A model generated the notes under the pieces. That model was not told the DNA's origin. It did not search any database and saw nothing but the letters and a program-made list of their open reading frames with translations. Shown one piece after another: positions 1-11,420 of a stretch of DNA of 64,000 nt (the stretch's first letter is position 1; every line of letters begins with the position of its first letter). The stretch comes from Latrodectus hesperus (lineage: Eukaryota; Arthropoda; Arachnida; Araneae; Theridiidae): contig CM075853.1 in assembly GCA_037975125.1 (NCBI GenBank), positions 36,344,113 to 36,408,112 on the forward strand. The letters are read 5' to 3'. Position numbers and translations under genes: made by a program.

Positions 1-1908
1 ATATTTTTTTCAACAAAAGATTATTAATGAAAGTATTAAAGATTTCTTTCATTTAGGAAATCTGTCTTCCATTCACTCTACCGTGAATCATCTCTTCAGC
101 TATAAAGGCGCAAATTATCAGTATTAGATACAATTAGAAAAGCAATTTACTAAAATTTTCTGTGATATAAGCATAGATCCTCCATAGATATGGAGATTAA
201 AACGAGCTAATATACTGCAGAGATGGTCATGATTGAATTCGTAGTTTTCAAAAACGTTTGATACACTTGTGAAGGATATTGAGACAGTTAAATTCAAGTA
301 AATACCTAAAATTACCCTATTGTAGTGAAGTGTACCTAACATATGTATATTTAATGAGAAAAGGGGGACTTATGAAACAATCAAAAAATGAGTGACATTA
401 GTATAAAAAGGTACAGATGTCGTATAACCCAAGATGCCAAATGCTGAGTTTGGTGATTTTTTGGGAGGATTTTCTTATGTATCTAAGAACCTGTTTTTTT
501 ATTACGTCATAGATATGAAAATCTATAAAAGTTATACAGAAAATTCTATATAGGCAATCCACTATTTATGACATTGCGCACGTCATAATACGTCATCTTA
601 GCAGCATTTCTTCATCGCCAAAAAATTCAGAATTTTGTATCCTGTATTATACGACATCTGTGCCGTATAAAATCCATAGTTTTTATGAGATCCAATGAAA
701 AGAGTAGTGAAACTTCTAGTAAATTTATATAAAATTTTAATCCTTTATAATTAAAAAATAAAACAATGAAAATACTGATAGTTATTATGGAATCCTTAGT
801 ACTAAGAACTAGTAAAATGATTGAACACAGTTCCAATAGTATATAAAGCCAAGTTTGGTCGCCAAACTGTAAGGTTGCCAAGCTTATGAATAAAGAAGAT
901 GCTAGAAAATATGGCTACAAAAAGTATCAAGATAAGGAGAAAAGGACATTATTTTCATAATGGATATCCTCATAAACTTTAAATTTCTTGCCTTTTACAG
1001 TGGTTTCAGATTAATTTCTCAAAAAGGTTTTTCCATTGTTGCTCTGTAGTTACTTTTGCACAATAACGTTTATTCAACTGTGAATTATTATTCAAAATTG
1101 AATTCCAAAGAGCTTACAAAACATTCCCAACCACAAGTTGCCAATAAAACTTGATAAAAAATAATGAGTTAAAAGCCGAAGAGGTTATTATTCAACTACA
1201 TCAGCTTTCCTTCTCAAAAGGGAAGATTCACTTATAAATTTACTTTTGCATATGGAAAAGAAGTTTAAACGTTGTTTGTGATTAAGTTTCTTTATTCATT
1301 TTGAAATGTAATATGGAATTATAAAGTATTCTATGTTACAGTTTAAAATTTTTTCTTATTATTTTATATTCAAAAACATTGCAACTTGTTTTTATTTTCA
1401 CTATGAAATTTATTTCTTTTTATTAAACTAAGCAATATTTAGGTAAATAAAATATTTGCCTACTATAGGTAATTTTTAAAAAAATCAATTTCTTACCAAT
1501 ATTAAACAAAAACTGTAAGATAGAGTGGTATTTCTTCATCAGAAATTACAGAATATTGGGAGACGTGAACAAATTTAATATTTTATAACTCAGCGTCACA
1601 TGTAAGCAAAATTTGAATTTCTATACTTAGTTAATAATACAAAAGAGAAGAAGTTTTCTCATAACCAATTTTCAGTCTTTAGAAAAGAACTAATAAAGAA
1701 ATCAAAGCGTAAAAGAAATTTTGTCATCTATCATTAAAAACAAAAATTTTTTCAAAGAATTGACATTCAGAAGTTTAATAATGATTAATTTTTCTAATAT
1801 TACTACTATGCAACAAAACTGAATTAAAATAATTTTCTCTTTAACATTTTACTGTTAATTTATTTATGTTTATCATGTGACGAAGGCTGCTTTTCAAAGC
1901 CTTTAATT
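1..1908. other. AT-rich gene-free stretch
   Basis: No coding or RNA gene is recognised here; the short ORFs look like chance. The only structure noticed is a 15-bp inverted pair, ACAGATGTCGTATAA at 413-427 and its complement at 647-661, too far apart and too isolated to assign to an element. Confidence 0.5.
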
Positions 1909-2212
1909 AGAACAAAAGTAGACGCCCGCCATGTCTAGTGGTCAGAGTCCCTGACTACGGATAGGGAGGTACTGGGTTCGAATCCCAGTTCGGGCATGGA
2001 TGTACTATCTCTCTCATCTATCCTGTCTTTGCCCTTTCTGTGTATGAATGTGTTGTAAATGGTTACCTACCCTATAAACGGGTCCCTATAGCATGTATGT
2101 ACTGAAGAAATCGGACTCCACACCAAAATATGGTTCAGTTGAAAAAGTGGAGCAGCACAGCCCTTATTGCCAGCCTAGCTGGCACACGACAACAACAACA
2201 GAAAAAAAGTAG
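1909..2212 (+). repeat. tRNA-derived SINE, family A, copy 1
   Basis: Body is 1922-2199. A tRNA-like head carries an A box (TGTCTAGTGGT, 1932-1942) and a consensus B box (GGTTCGAATCC, 1975-1985), and the head resembles tRNA-Glu/Asp in its D arm. A non-tRNA body follows, ending in a (CAA)n tail. The element is flanked by a 13-bp target duplication with one mismatch (1909-1921 and 2200-2212). A second copy with the same head, body and tail lies at 27216-27492, so this is a repeat and not a tRNA gene: the acceptor stem pairs only partly and the body is attached. Internal pol III promoter function follows from the boxes and is not tested. A 66-residue ORF inside it is not a gene. Confidence 0.88.
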
Positions 2213-5200
2213 CAATCGGGTTAACTATGCAAAATATATTAATATTTTTATGTGTCTTTTGTCCAATTATAATCATGATTGTATTATTTATAAAATATTA
2301 AAAGTTTCTTATTTTATTATATATACATAGTTTTAACTATAAGACATTACAAGTCGAAAAATTATTACAATTTTTACGTTTAAACTGGTCATGTAATATA
2401 GCATGAATGCTTTATAAGATATTTACACTGGTCTATTGTTATTCTTTTCTTTGTTATCTTCTAATCTTTTAAAATCCTATTTCATCACAGAATTCACTTT
2501 ATTATTCAGTGAAAAATTAATAAAAAACTTAAAATTTGATTAAATATTCTCAAATAAAGTGAAATAAAATTATATTATTCAAAATTTATAGAAAGAAATA
2601 ATTTTAAAAACGTATAATACCATTTTTATTATGTTTTACAGTTTAAATTTCAACAACTGTATTCTGGGATACATACACACAAGACCAATAAAGACAGAAA
2701 TTTATTAAATAACATATTTCTATTATTTGATAAATTTTGTACAAAGAATTAAGAAATTTGCTATTCAACTATGCATTTTAATCAAACTATGATTTACTTA
2801 TTATTATATCAATAAATTATAATTAAATATTAAATAAGTTGCATATAAAAGAGCAGCAAATTACTTGAAAGTATATGCACAATTTTTCTTAAAAGAATTT
2901 CTCCCTTCATAACTATTTACACAAGAATAGCTAAAACATATGCCCCAACAGCGAATGTAACCATAGAGTAGCTTTGTGCTGAGTATGAAGTTTATTTCAG
3001 TTCACTTTATGTAAAAAAGATAATATTTTATTGTGCCACGTGGTGTTTCTTTGTTAAAAGAAGTCATTAATTATTATAATCGATGAATTCAGAGGTAAAA
3101 TTGGTAGAAAACACGATAAACCTTGAGATTTCTATAACTGTACGAAATCCTGTTTTCTATGCACCATCTGCCAAAGTAGCAGGTGAGCAGGAGATAAATT
3201 ATCGAGGGTCTGCTGCAATGCCTTGATTGCTGCAGTTGAGTTTCACAAGATTTTTCAAGCTGATATTGTAGCTTTTATTTACCATAGCGAGAAATTTTAA
3301 TGATTCTTTTGTTTTAAAGATCCATTAATCGAAGAAATGTTTTTTTTTTCTTTCATCAGAAAATAAGATTGGTTTCAGACCATTTTTTCTGAAACTATTT
3401 TGGCAGTGGTTTCAGACACGAAGAAATAGAACAGAAATGCTTGCCAGAATCTTTGACTCAAATACAAAGTGTTACAATGAAATTTTTTCCGAAACTCCTT
3501 CTATTTCAATGTTTTATTATATTTCAATGATTTGAATGAGGTGATTTTATAAAATTAAATTTTTTGGGCATATAATATTAAAACGCTATAGTTAAATAAG
3601 GTTTTCAATATACGAGTATAATTTATTTTTTCAAATATCAAATTTAAAAAATATATATATAATTTTTCAAGCATAAAAATCTAAATCTTTTAAGCCCATT
3701 GCATGAAAAATATAAATAAAAAAACAGTACTTCATATGTTTATTTCAGATGAATTAGTTTAATTAAAACTAAAGATTATAAAATCACATTAAGTAAAAAA
3801 ATGTTGAAAGAAATTTTTAGAAAGCACTATTAGAAAAGGACAAACTTTGATTTAAAATTTTAAAATGAAACATTAAATTATCGCCATGAGAATAAAATAT
3901 TAACGACATTTTGTAATGCGTATATTCAAATCATTTCAAATCACAATAATTGCTGATATTACAAACTTTAAATATTTTTGAGAGAAAAAGTCAATTAACT
4001 CTAAATCTTCTGATGAAGAGCAGTTGAAATAAAAGCTGAATTTTCTTGAATGGAAGTCATTATTTTAATAATAGTAAAAATATACATAGTTACCACTCAA
4101 AATCCACGAAATTATTGCCAGGAAGTAGCTGAAATATCAGTTGGATTTAGAATAACAAATAATTATTTATGTATAAAGACATGTATTTATATTAGAATTT
4201 AAGTAAAGAGAGAGTAACAATTTTTTAAATTAATAACTTTCTTTTGGATTCAAAAGAATTGGACAAAAAAGTCTTAAAGCATATATAATTGAATATCTTT
4301 TCTCTATATATTAAATATTTTATCAGTCAGCTTACCTTTGATATAAAAATAATAAAATTTATATCTTAATACAAGGATTTTTAATCGCTTCCATTTTTTC
4401 ATATTGAATTTATTGTCTGTACTACTTGAAATTGTTGATGGGGTTAGGTTCCTTGTTATATAGCAAATAATATTATTTTTTGCAGTTTCTTTCAACTCCA
4501 AAATTTATACGATGAATTTGTTTTGATTATTTTTCTCAATAGTAATTACCTATTAATTTTTCACTTAAGCAGCTTATTCGAACTTGGATCAGATTGTACC
4601 TTTTATACTAGAGTAGCCGCTTCATTTAGCAAATTTAGATATGAAGAATTTTACTAAATGTAACTTAAATTTTAATAGTGAATATGTAATAAATTTTCCT
4701 AACTTGGACCAGGTGACTTTTCACTGATTCAGGAAATTTTTACAGTCAAATAAAATCTCAGAATCATCAAATTTATAAAATTTAATTTGAATATGATTTC
4801 ATATGAATTATTTTCCCTTGGGATTCTTCATAAGTCATAACCATGAATTCATTATTCTAAAAGTAATGTCGTTTGTGAATAAAGCCTTGTTGAAATTTCA
4901 ATATCCTTTAAATATGCATAAACTGGTAGGAAGTTATTCATGTACGGTTATGGTTGTATATAAAATACCTTATAAACCATTATCATAATTTATTAGCATA
5001 TATGATCATTTTGTATAACTATCTAGCATAAAATCATTATCATATATTATTGAAGCATTTATTAAAATTTCACCACATTTAAATGAGACAAAATTGGGAT
5101 TTGTAATGCTGGAAATTATTTCAGATTTTGATTTGCATAAGGTAAATATTTTATACATATTATATAAAAATTATAACGATAATTAACGATGAATTCATTA

Positions 5201-5456
5201 AAATTTCAATGTTATTCAAAAATATATAAATTAATTCAAAAAATATTTATTTGTGATAATGGTTTTTAAAATATTAAAAAATTTAAATTCTGATCATTAT
5301 TTGTTATGGTTGTTACATAATTCCTCATTAAAATGTTAAATAGAATACCAATAACAATATTTCCCTAAACATAAATAGATAAATTCCGTTCTATAAAAGC
5401 ATATCATTATTTTTCAGATAAATATAGAGGCAGATAAGTAGATGTGTGAAATGAAA
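2213..5456. other. AT-rich gene-free stretch
   Basis: Mostly low-complexity AT-rich DNA. A slightly GC-richer patch at about 3125-3250 has no ORF and no recognised repeat. Nothing else is supported. Confidence 0.5.
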
Positions 5457-5765
5457 TTATTTCCAAATCAATTCGCTGCACTTCTTACTTTTTGACCGGA
5501 TTGCGGAAATTATTTCGAAATTTTTGACAGTCTCTCTTAATAAGTCAGTTCTGTTTCGTTTGTCTTTAGTGTAGATTGAAAATTGACAGCAGGAACCGAA
5601 AACACTTAAGTAAACAATATAAGGCTGTGGATATTTTACCACCGTAAATGACATATGTTGACCTAAGACCTTAGATATAGAAGTAATTGGGAATGTACAC
5701 TCTTCTTTTGAAACAGCTGTCAGAAAATACGATATAACAAACAGAAATTTTAAACAAGTCATCAA
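5457..5765 (-). CDS. Candidate small secreted protein (unconfirmed ORF)
   Basis: A 102-residue ORF. Its N-terminus looks like a signal peptide: a short start, a hydrophobic core at about residues 5-17 (LKFLFVISYFLTA), then a plausible cleavage after AVS, with the chain continuing at KEEC. The predicted mature part holds four cysteines (C23, C59, C60, C95), a hydrophobic stretch near 48-60 and a lysine-rich C-terminus. I do not recognise a family and find no paralogue in the window. The start is the first ATG and is followed at once by the hydrophobic core. In such AT-rich DNA hydrophobic ORFs rich in F/I/L/Y can arise by chance, so this may be spurious. No splice sites or promoter could be assigned. 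Confidence 0.22.
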   Translation of the reverse strand: MMTCLKFLFVISYFLTAVSKEECTFPITSISKVLGQHMSFTVVKYPQPYIVYLSVFGSCCQFSIYTKDKRNRTDLLRETVKNFEIISAIRSKSKKCSELIWK

Positions 5766-6398
5766 GTAAAAATATTACTTAAAGCAATAACAATTTTGTA
5801 AGATTTGTTGCTTAAGCGCTTGAAATCAAAAGCATTGGAAAAGAGCTATTCTGTAAAATATTGATATCAATTTTGTATTTATGGAAGCACTTTTCAATAA
5901 AGCTTTATTTATTTAAAAAAAATATAATCATAATTTAAGAATGAAGATAGATCGAACTTGAAAAATTAAGATGGGTAGTCATATATCGAAAATACATTTT
6001 ATTGTAAAAGTTTTAAACTAATTACCATCATAAGAAATATAAGTAATTTTGCTAAATTCACCTTTTGAATGAACTATCATAAATTTATTTCGTTTTTGAA
6101 TGCTTAAAGTATCTCTGAATATAATTTAAAATGTAATTCTCAATGGAATTAATAATTGAGATCAAAAAATTACCCCAGAGCAAGAGAAGCGAAACTAATC
6201 CTACTATATTTACATAAAATTAATAATTATTTACATATTTTTACATGTGTAACGCTGAATACTTTTGATTTTACCACTAAAGAGTACACCTTTATCACTA
6301 ATAACTGTTATAAAGCATTCTCTTTATCGACTACAAATGACAATCAGTTGAATATTTAATCGATAATTAAGCCATGATAAATAAGCCATGAATTAAGT
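5766..6398. other. AT-rich gene-free stretch
   Basis: No gene, repeat family or RNA recognised; short ORFs only. Confidence 0.5.
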
Positions 6399-6442
6399 CA
6401 TAAATCTAAGAGACATCCAAACGAATGTCTCTTAGATTTATG
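6399..6442. repeat. Perfect short-loop inverted repeat (18-bp arms)
   Basis: Arms at 6399-6416 (CATAAATCTAAGAGACAT) and 6425-6442 are exact reverse complements, separated by an 8-nt loop (6417-6424). The hairpin is isolated, with no U-run or ORF end next to it, and no second copy was seen in the window. Confidence 0.9.
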
Positions 6443-6560
6443 AAATATTCTCTTCAAGATGCCAACTGATTGCTCAGATTTCAAAATGTATCGTGGATCA
6501 ATCAAATAAACAACAGACATTTTTCATGGCTGTGTATCTATATACCATAGAGATATGTAT

Positions 6561-6841
6561 CAACTATTTTCTTCGGAATCACAAGGCACGGGTCTTAGTT
6601 TCGATTCTCGGACTAGGCAAGGTCGACTCAGGCACAAGTCCCCTCAGTGGATCGATAAAATTAAGTGCCAAGCATACTTGGGAACTAAATACTGAGGGCT
6701 TCACGTTGGGTTGACCACTTGACCGGAAGATTTGATTTGCACACCATGCTCTTCGATCATGGAAACAGATACGAGCATTGTAAGTCTTCGCCCCCAAATA
6801 GGCTGTTGTGCTAATGATTTTAGTTTCTAATAACAACTATT
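6561..6841 (+). repeat. tRNA-derived SINE, family B, copy 1 (old)
   Basis: Body about 6569-6833, flanked by an 8-bp repeat CAACTATT (6561-6568 and 6834-6841). It aligns over its length with the reverse complements of 57460-57739 and 62966-63158: the B-box region (GTTTCGATTCT near 6598), the block with ATCGATAAA...CAAGCATACTTGG, and the 3' end GGCTGTTGTGCT. It is diverged, and the A-box half of the head is eroded or lost. Overlapping ORFs on both strands (6493-6714, 6579-6836) fall inside the repeat and are not genes. Confidence 0.8.
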
Positions 6842-7259
6842 ATATGTCTATTAAATACTTTTATGTATTTGATGGTAATACGTTTTTTTACAACTCATTT
6901 AGTTTGGCAACAGCGTAATTTCCTTAATTCGCACTATAATGCATTTAAAATCGATATTACTACTACTACGTTTTTTCAGGAACAAATAAATGCTTTCTTC
7001 TTCAAAATGATATCATCTTACCATATGAAACCATGATAAGATTATGACGTTGATATTGAATTAAGCATCTACTACCAACCAAGGTATCTAAAATTACCTA
7101 ACAGTATTTCCAATCTTAATCGCGGAGATGGTTTGGAAATATAATAAATTCATTACGGGGAGTTTCTCATTCTTTTCTTTTTTATTTCACATTGAATATA
7201 CAGTGGAGAACAAATAACACCAGTGCACAGGTAAATAATTATACCTAATTCAAATCGGC
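6842..7259. other. AT-rich gene-free stretch
   Basis: No gene or repeat recognised. Confidence 0.5.
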
Positions 7260-7800
7260 ACAAAATCGTGATATTAGAATTAGCCCACCCACCCTTAAAT
7301 CTCCCTCGTAAGTAGAAAACGACCACCCCCTTAAACTTTTAGCATCGATGTGACTGATTTATTATTGGATATCAAATTAACCAACAGAGCGCGAGGCTTA
7401 AGATTGTAGGTTTTGATTCCGGAATTAGTCGTCGGGGGGTTGGGCGATGGGATTTTTGTATGATTTATATCGAATTCGATATTATTTTCTAATCCTCACC
7501 GACAGCAGGTGTTTGGGGCGCTAAAAATGTATCCATGCATGCGATGTCCCAGTTTTCTTTGCTAAGACTGTTTACTTTGGAAACGAGGGGTGGGGGAGGT
7601 CAGTGTGGACCCCAAAAGCGGAAGTGTCCGCAGTAAATCATCGCAGAATTGCATTGGCGCTAATACGATAATTCCGCGCCTGAGAGTTTCCTCTCTGGAG
7701 CAGAAGATGAAAACACCCTGCAAAAAGGTGCAAGCAACGGATTCTTTCGTCCTTTTCCAACTGCTCTTTCCGATTGCTTGGAATAATCATGGGTAGCGAG
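7260..7800. other. GC-richer island, no confirmed gene
   Basis: Composition rises sharply above the flanks, with G runs (7434-7442) and several CpG. Two overlapping ORFs (7590-7796 plus, 7638-7826 minus) run through it in opposite directions, so neither is convincing. It could be a regulatory element, an old insertion or part of an exon. Confidence 0.4.
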
Positions 7801-10740
7801 ATCTTAATCAATTTTTCCAACATCATTAATTTCTAGTGACTTACTTACTTCAAGGTTATTCTTAAATCCTGCCTTCTCCAAAAGAATCAATGTTTCAAGA
7901 CTTAAAATTTATTTTTATGTTAATTATTATGTGAAAGTAGAATTACCTATTATAGAAATTTTTTATAATAGTAAAAGAATTTTTTTTTCAATATTACGTT
8001 GTCTAAGTAATAGATGAGCAAGACTATTCTTAAAATTATCGTGATTTTCAATTATATGTTGATTTATCGAAAATATTCATAAAAAGTTATTAGTCATAAA
8101 AAGAAAATATTATATTCACATGAAAATAGAATTTCGAATAATCTCGGGCACTTATCTATAGTTTACCATTAATGATCTTCTACGTGGTAAAAAATAGAAA
8201 TAAACAATTCTGTCTTGGTTGGTCTTATTAACAAATATTCATATTTTAATGAGGCTTGATATTATCATCAGACCGCAAAATATAGGTTAATTATTTGCAT
8301 TTTGAATGCCACTGTTGAAAAAAGGAATATATGATTAAAACACGTGGTTCATTTATTTTACGTAATTCTTTCAACAATTTCTTAACAGTAATTTTTCTTC
8401 TTCCTTCTAAACAAGTGTAGGTTTCTGTAAAAATAACTTACGTACGTATAAAATAAGCATTGAGAGACAAATCACTAAAACTAAATCTTCTAGGTAAGAT
8501 TTACAAAAAAGCAAGCAAGTGAATATAAGTAGAACTATATAACTTTAATATTATGCATCAAATTATGGCAAATATTTATAGCACAAGTTAAATATAAATT
8601 CTATATCTTATGTTCTTTTTTATGCCCTTCAAATGCATCTTAAAAATGTCAATATATTATTCAAATGCAAGTTTTCGATGTTATTTTTTGAAACATATAT
8701 TGTTGATTTATGAACATAGGAGAAAATATCTAATCATATTTAATATTTTTGTAATATTAGATGTTGAGTCATAGAAAGATTTTATAGTTTGTTAGAAAAG
8801 GGATTATATTTTTTTTCAGTGCTGATATATTGATTCAAAATATATTATTTTTTAATTTTTGTATGATAAAATCTTAAGAAACATTTTATAAGCAAATAAT
8901 AAGGGTAAAATTTGAGACACATTATGTTTATGAGTGAAAAAATAATCCTAAAAATTTAATTTCTTAAATTTGAGTTATAATTTATAGATTTATACAATTT
9001 GTAAGATATATTTTGTTTTGTAAAACCCTCCGTCATACACATACACTTAACTTTAAAAGCTAATCATTATGATAGTTACAATGTGTTGAAATATATGTAC
9101 TTCAAGATGAGATGATTCTTGGAGTATTTTTTGGGGTATAATTTTAAAGTAAGCGGTATTATCTTTAAAACTAGACAAGATTTCAGAACATAGACAATTA
9201 TAAGGCTATAGAACATTAGCGATTTATTACCAAATGATATATTATCTACAGATATAGCAAAAAAATACGTTTTACTTAAATTTGACTTTCATTTAAACTT
9301 TTTATTAAAAATTTATACCACCAAAACTTTCAGATTTCGTGTGGAAAGTCTACTAAATTTTGAATATTTGAAAATGCTCTTTTAGAAGTGAAGTAATTAT
9401 TATTCAGCTATAGTAAAATCCATAAGTGCTTTCTAAAAGTCTCGGCAGATATTATTAAAATTTATTTAAAATTATTATTATTCAGAATATTTTAGAATTT
9501 CAAAATATTTCATCTTTGCTCCTTTATGATGAGTGACACCCTGATTGAAACATGTCCAAGGAAACTTAAATGCTTAATATCACTTAGCACTGCCCTTGCA
9601 CTAAGCACTGTTACTGTCCATTTAGATAATAATATTTTAAATTTCCAAAAATTGTTAAATTTTATTTGGTTGTAATAATCTTTAACAGCAATTTTGAATC
9701 CTTGTAGCATTTTTAAAAAATAAATATAACTTTAATAGATAGTTTATTAAATTTAATAAAAATTGCTTGGATGAAAATGCGCTACCCAATTTCAACATAA
9801 AATAATAATTAAAAATACTTAAATGTCAAAATTTTAGGTTTCTTAAAAGATATTTGAATTTACAATAGTTCTTTTTAATTCATTAATCTGTAAGAATTCA
9901 TAAATATTTTTATTAAAAATCTGTATAGTAAACAAATTTGTCTTTTCAAACTCAATGATATTTATTCTTCATACACTTATTATTTATTTAATATAATACA
10001 AGATTAGCTAATGATATGTAATTGAAAAATATTTTTAGTAAAATATATATAAATATATAGATATATATACATAGTTTAATTTATAATGCCGTAATGCATT
10101 AAAAACATGCATTAAATGCTATAAAAAGATTATGAATTTTCGTATGCATATAAAAAAAACTTTTCCCTCATCAACATAAAAAAACGTTTTTTTTTAAATT
10201 TTAATCAGGAGAATTATGTTTATTTCATTGACGAGTATTAATAAAATAATTTTAGTATTTACATTTTACATTAGCAATAGCTTTGTTGTGAGATAAAGGC
10301 TGACATTACATAAATTAAACTTTAATTAATTAAAAATTACATTGGGGCTTACGATTTTTTCAAAACTGAAGACGAAAGTAATTGGTATATTGACATCCGT
10401 TGTTAAAGATACTCGTTATTTTTTTTAAAAACTCACTAGTAAATTTTTTCCCGTTGTACTTTTAAAAATATTGGTATTTTTTTAACGATTTCTTAAACGA
10501 AAAAATATTGAATTTAGCTTTTATTTTTAATTCCTTTTGTTGTTCATTATTATGAACAGTTGTATTTCAACAAAACAATTAAGATATTAATTATGAACAA
10601 CAATTTAGAAGTATAGCGAAATTTCATTTATAAACATTGCATGTTTAAAAGTTTAGGATTTTCAATGAATTTTCATGTTTTGTTGAAACTTATGTATCAC
10701 CAAAGAGGTAAGGAAAATTGGAAGTAAATTTCAGAAAAAA
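7801..10740. other. AT-rich gene-free stretch
   Basis: Low-complexity AT-rich DNA with homopolymer runs and short TA runs (near 10040-10070). No gene, tRNA or repeat family recognised. Confidence 0.5.
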
Positions 10741-10803
10741 TGTGTGTAAATATTATCATACAAAATAAATAACATTTCTTTTGTATGATAACATTTACAC
10801 ACA
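10741..10803. repeat. Near-perfect foldback (25-bp arms, 13-nt loop)
   Basis: Arms 10741-10765 and 10779-10803 are reverse complements with a single mismatch, enclosing a 13-nt loop. Total length is 63 nt, the size of an animal pre-miRNA hairpin, although pairing is more complete than in most miRNAs. No family was recognised. Confidence 0.88.
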
Positions 10804-11029
10804 GATTTCAAGACCATAACATATGATTATACAATCTTAAAACTTTAATTTATTTTCAGTATAATGCCGAAATTGGCGAATTAATCTATATGAACATCAT
10901 CAACTGTTCTAGTTAATGGTTTTCCTATAAATTAAACAGCTTCTGAAACTAATAACAAAGTGAATACATATATAAGACACGTGCAATTGTAAAAATTCCA
11001 ACTATTTCAGAAATATTCGAATACTATTC

Positions 11030-11420
11030 CAATAAAGCACGTGCGAAAGTCTCGGAGTGGAACACAATAACAATGCTGCCATTCTGACCCCCCGTACATC
11101 ATCGTCTTCCGGGCTTTCTTGTTTTTTATTTCGTCCTGCAGGGAAAGAATGCAAAGTCGGCAACCCTTTTTTTTTATGTCCGACCAATCAAAACCGCCGT
11201 GACCTCAACATTCCTTCTCAGCTGCCACACGACCTTCTCTCTAAATATGAATGAACGTATCTGAAATGTCCTTCTTCGCCCCACCCACTCCCTACTCCCT
11301 CTCACATTACTCCCTTGCCTCAATGAAAAAAACCTTCAGTCGTAATTCGCGATTCACGAATTTGGTACATTACGATGGGTCATTCTTGTTTCTGCTTTCT
11401 TCGAAGAATTTTTTTTTCGA
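11030..11420. other. GC-richer island, no confirmed gene
   Basis: A CpG- and pyrimidine-rich block in AT-rich flanks. Overlapping ORFs on both strands (11002-11187 minus, 11057-11254 plus, 11251-11445 plus) share no recognisable domain. A regulatory or conserved non-coding element is as likely as an exon. Confidence 0.38.

Noticed and set aside
413..661. MITE defined by the 15-bp inverted pair ACAGATGTCGTATAA
   Set aside because: No target duplication and no further pairing beyond the 15 bp; a chance match cannot be excluded.
1922..1995. Functional tRNA gene (Glu/Asp-like)
   Set aside because: Acceptor stem only partly pairs, a 200-bp body and CAA tail follow, and a second full copy exists: it is a SINE head.
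6493..6836. Overlapping ORFs on both strands
   Set aside because: Both fall in the family B SINE, where the repeat alignment accounts for the sequence.
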